NCBI GenBank assembly: GCA_025057995.1
Contig: JANXEW010000010.1
Coordinates: 1-39,410 of the forward strand
DNA length: 39,410 nt
Source: Thermofilaceae archaeon
Lineage (GTDB): Archaea; Thermoproteota; Thermoprotei; Thermofilales; Thermofilaceae
Direction of reading: 5' to 3'
The notes under the pieces were generated by a model that saw nothing but the letters and a program-made list of their open reading frames with translations, searched no databases and had not been told where the DNA came from. Below, one piece after another: positions 39,315 to 39,410 of this stretch. Made by a program: the position numbers and the translations under genes. Each line of letters begins with the position of its first letter. The first letter of the stretch is position 1.

Positions 39315-39410
39315 GTGCAACTGAGTCGAGAGGCCGTTTTAGGGGAGCGAGTCGAAGATGTAAGCACTAAGAAAATTTTAGAAATTGCTCCGCTAGCTAC
39401 CAAGCTGGTG
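39315..39410 (+). CDS. Start of an unidentified gene, cut by the window end
   Basis: From GTG 39315 the frame is open to the last base (32 codons: MQLSREAVLGERVEDVST and on to EIAPLATKLV). It begins 2 nt after the stop of the methyltransferase gene, so it is probably the next gene of the same transcript. Too little is present for a family call. Confidence 0.45.
   Translation, partial: MQLSREAVLGERVEDVSTKKILEIAPLATKLV

Overview
This window looks like chromosomal core-genome DNA of a (hyper)thermophilic archaeon, most likely of the Thermoproteota/TACK lineage. The evidence is archaeal-type information-processing genes (AlaRS, ArgRS, NAC, Alba, aEF-1beta, ABCE1, XPD, RNase P Rpp21, Cgi121, Clp1 kinase, Dph2), CDP-archaeol synthase, an RuMP-type hexuloisomerase and an aKMT4-type methyltransferase. 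Many starts are GTG or TTG, many genes appear leaderless with TATA boxes 25-32 nt upstream of the start codon, and all seven tRNA genes are intron-containing, mostly at non-canonical positions. Non-canonical tRNA introns are a Thermoproteota/Korarchaeota-like trait. I cannot assign an order. There is no CRISPR array, insertion sequence, integrase, phage gene or rRNA.

Layout. 1-4905 (+): alaS (5' truncated), DUF434, NAC, CDP-alcohol phosphatidyltransferase, rtcA. 4915-8826: SAM hydroxide adenosyltransferase diverging from a class V aminotransferase-cgi121 pair, then a THUMP protein and an orphan ABC ATPase on the minus strand. 8959-15767 (+): a truncated TFS-like zinc ribbon, ABCE1, alba, a small unknown, a GH172-type protein, then a biotin-dependent (de)carboxylase cluster (half-size AHS2-like protein, carboxyltransferase, OadG-like small subunit without a membrane segment, biotin carrier). 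15786-16251 (-): zinc-ribbon protein plus aEF-1beta. 16252-19689: tRNA-Leu, a PUA-type m5C methyltransferase, tRNA-Arg(CCG) and tpiA, with a 64-bp direct repeat that has placed a copy of the tRNA-Arg promoter and 5' end in front of tpiA. 19690-24624: three Fe-S enzymes (COG1313 radical SAM, Dph2, AmrS-like radical SAM), an endonuclease IV-like protein and an unknown 273-residue protein sharing a symmetric bidirectional promoter with amrS.

24660-27936 (-): a MoxR-type AAA+ ATPase and VWA protein operon headed by a small tail-anchored membrane protein. This is the best candidate for an uncharacterised system. The AAA lid carries four cysteines, and the VWA protein has a degenerate HNxxH metallopeptidase-like N-terminus. 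28151-30087: carS, two small unknowns and a Yip1-like membrane protein. 30167-32892: Lrp/AsnC regulator, XPD helicase, winged-helix protein. 32909-34833 (-): hexuloisomerase and Clp1-type RNA kinase. 34919-39410: tRNA-Thr, tRNA-Arg(TCT), argS, tRNA-Cys, rnp4, tRNA-Arg(GCG), tRNA-Ser, an aKMT4-like methyltransferase and the first 32 codons of an unidentified gene.

Much of the window serves translation and RNA maturation: charging (AlaRS, ArgRS), tRNA processing and modification (RNase P, Clp1, RtcA, NSUN-type, Cgi121, THUMP), ribosome recycling (ABCE1), elongation (EF-1beta, Dph2) and nascent chains (NAC). Three tRNA-Arg isoacceptors share a near-identical extra intron in the variable region. 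All family calls come from reading motifs by eye; no database search was run.
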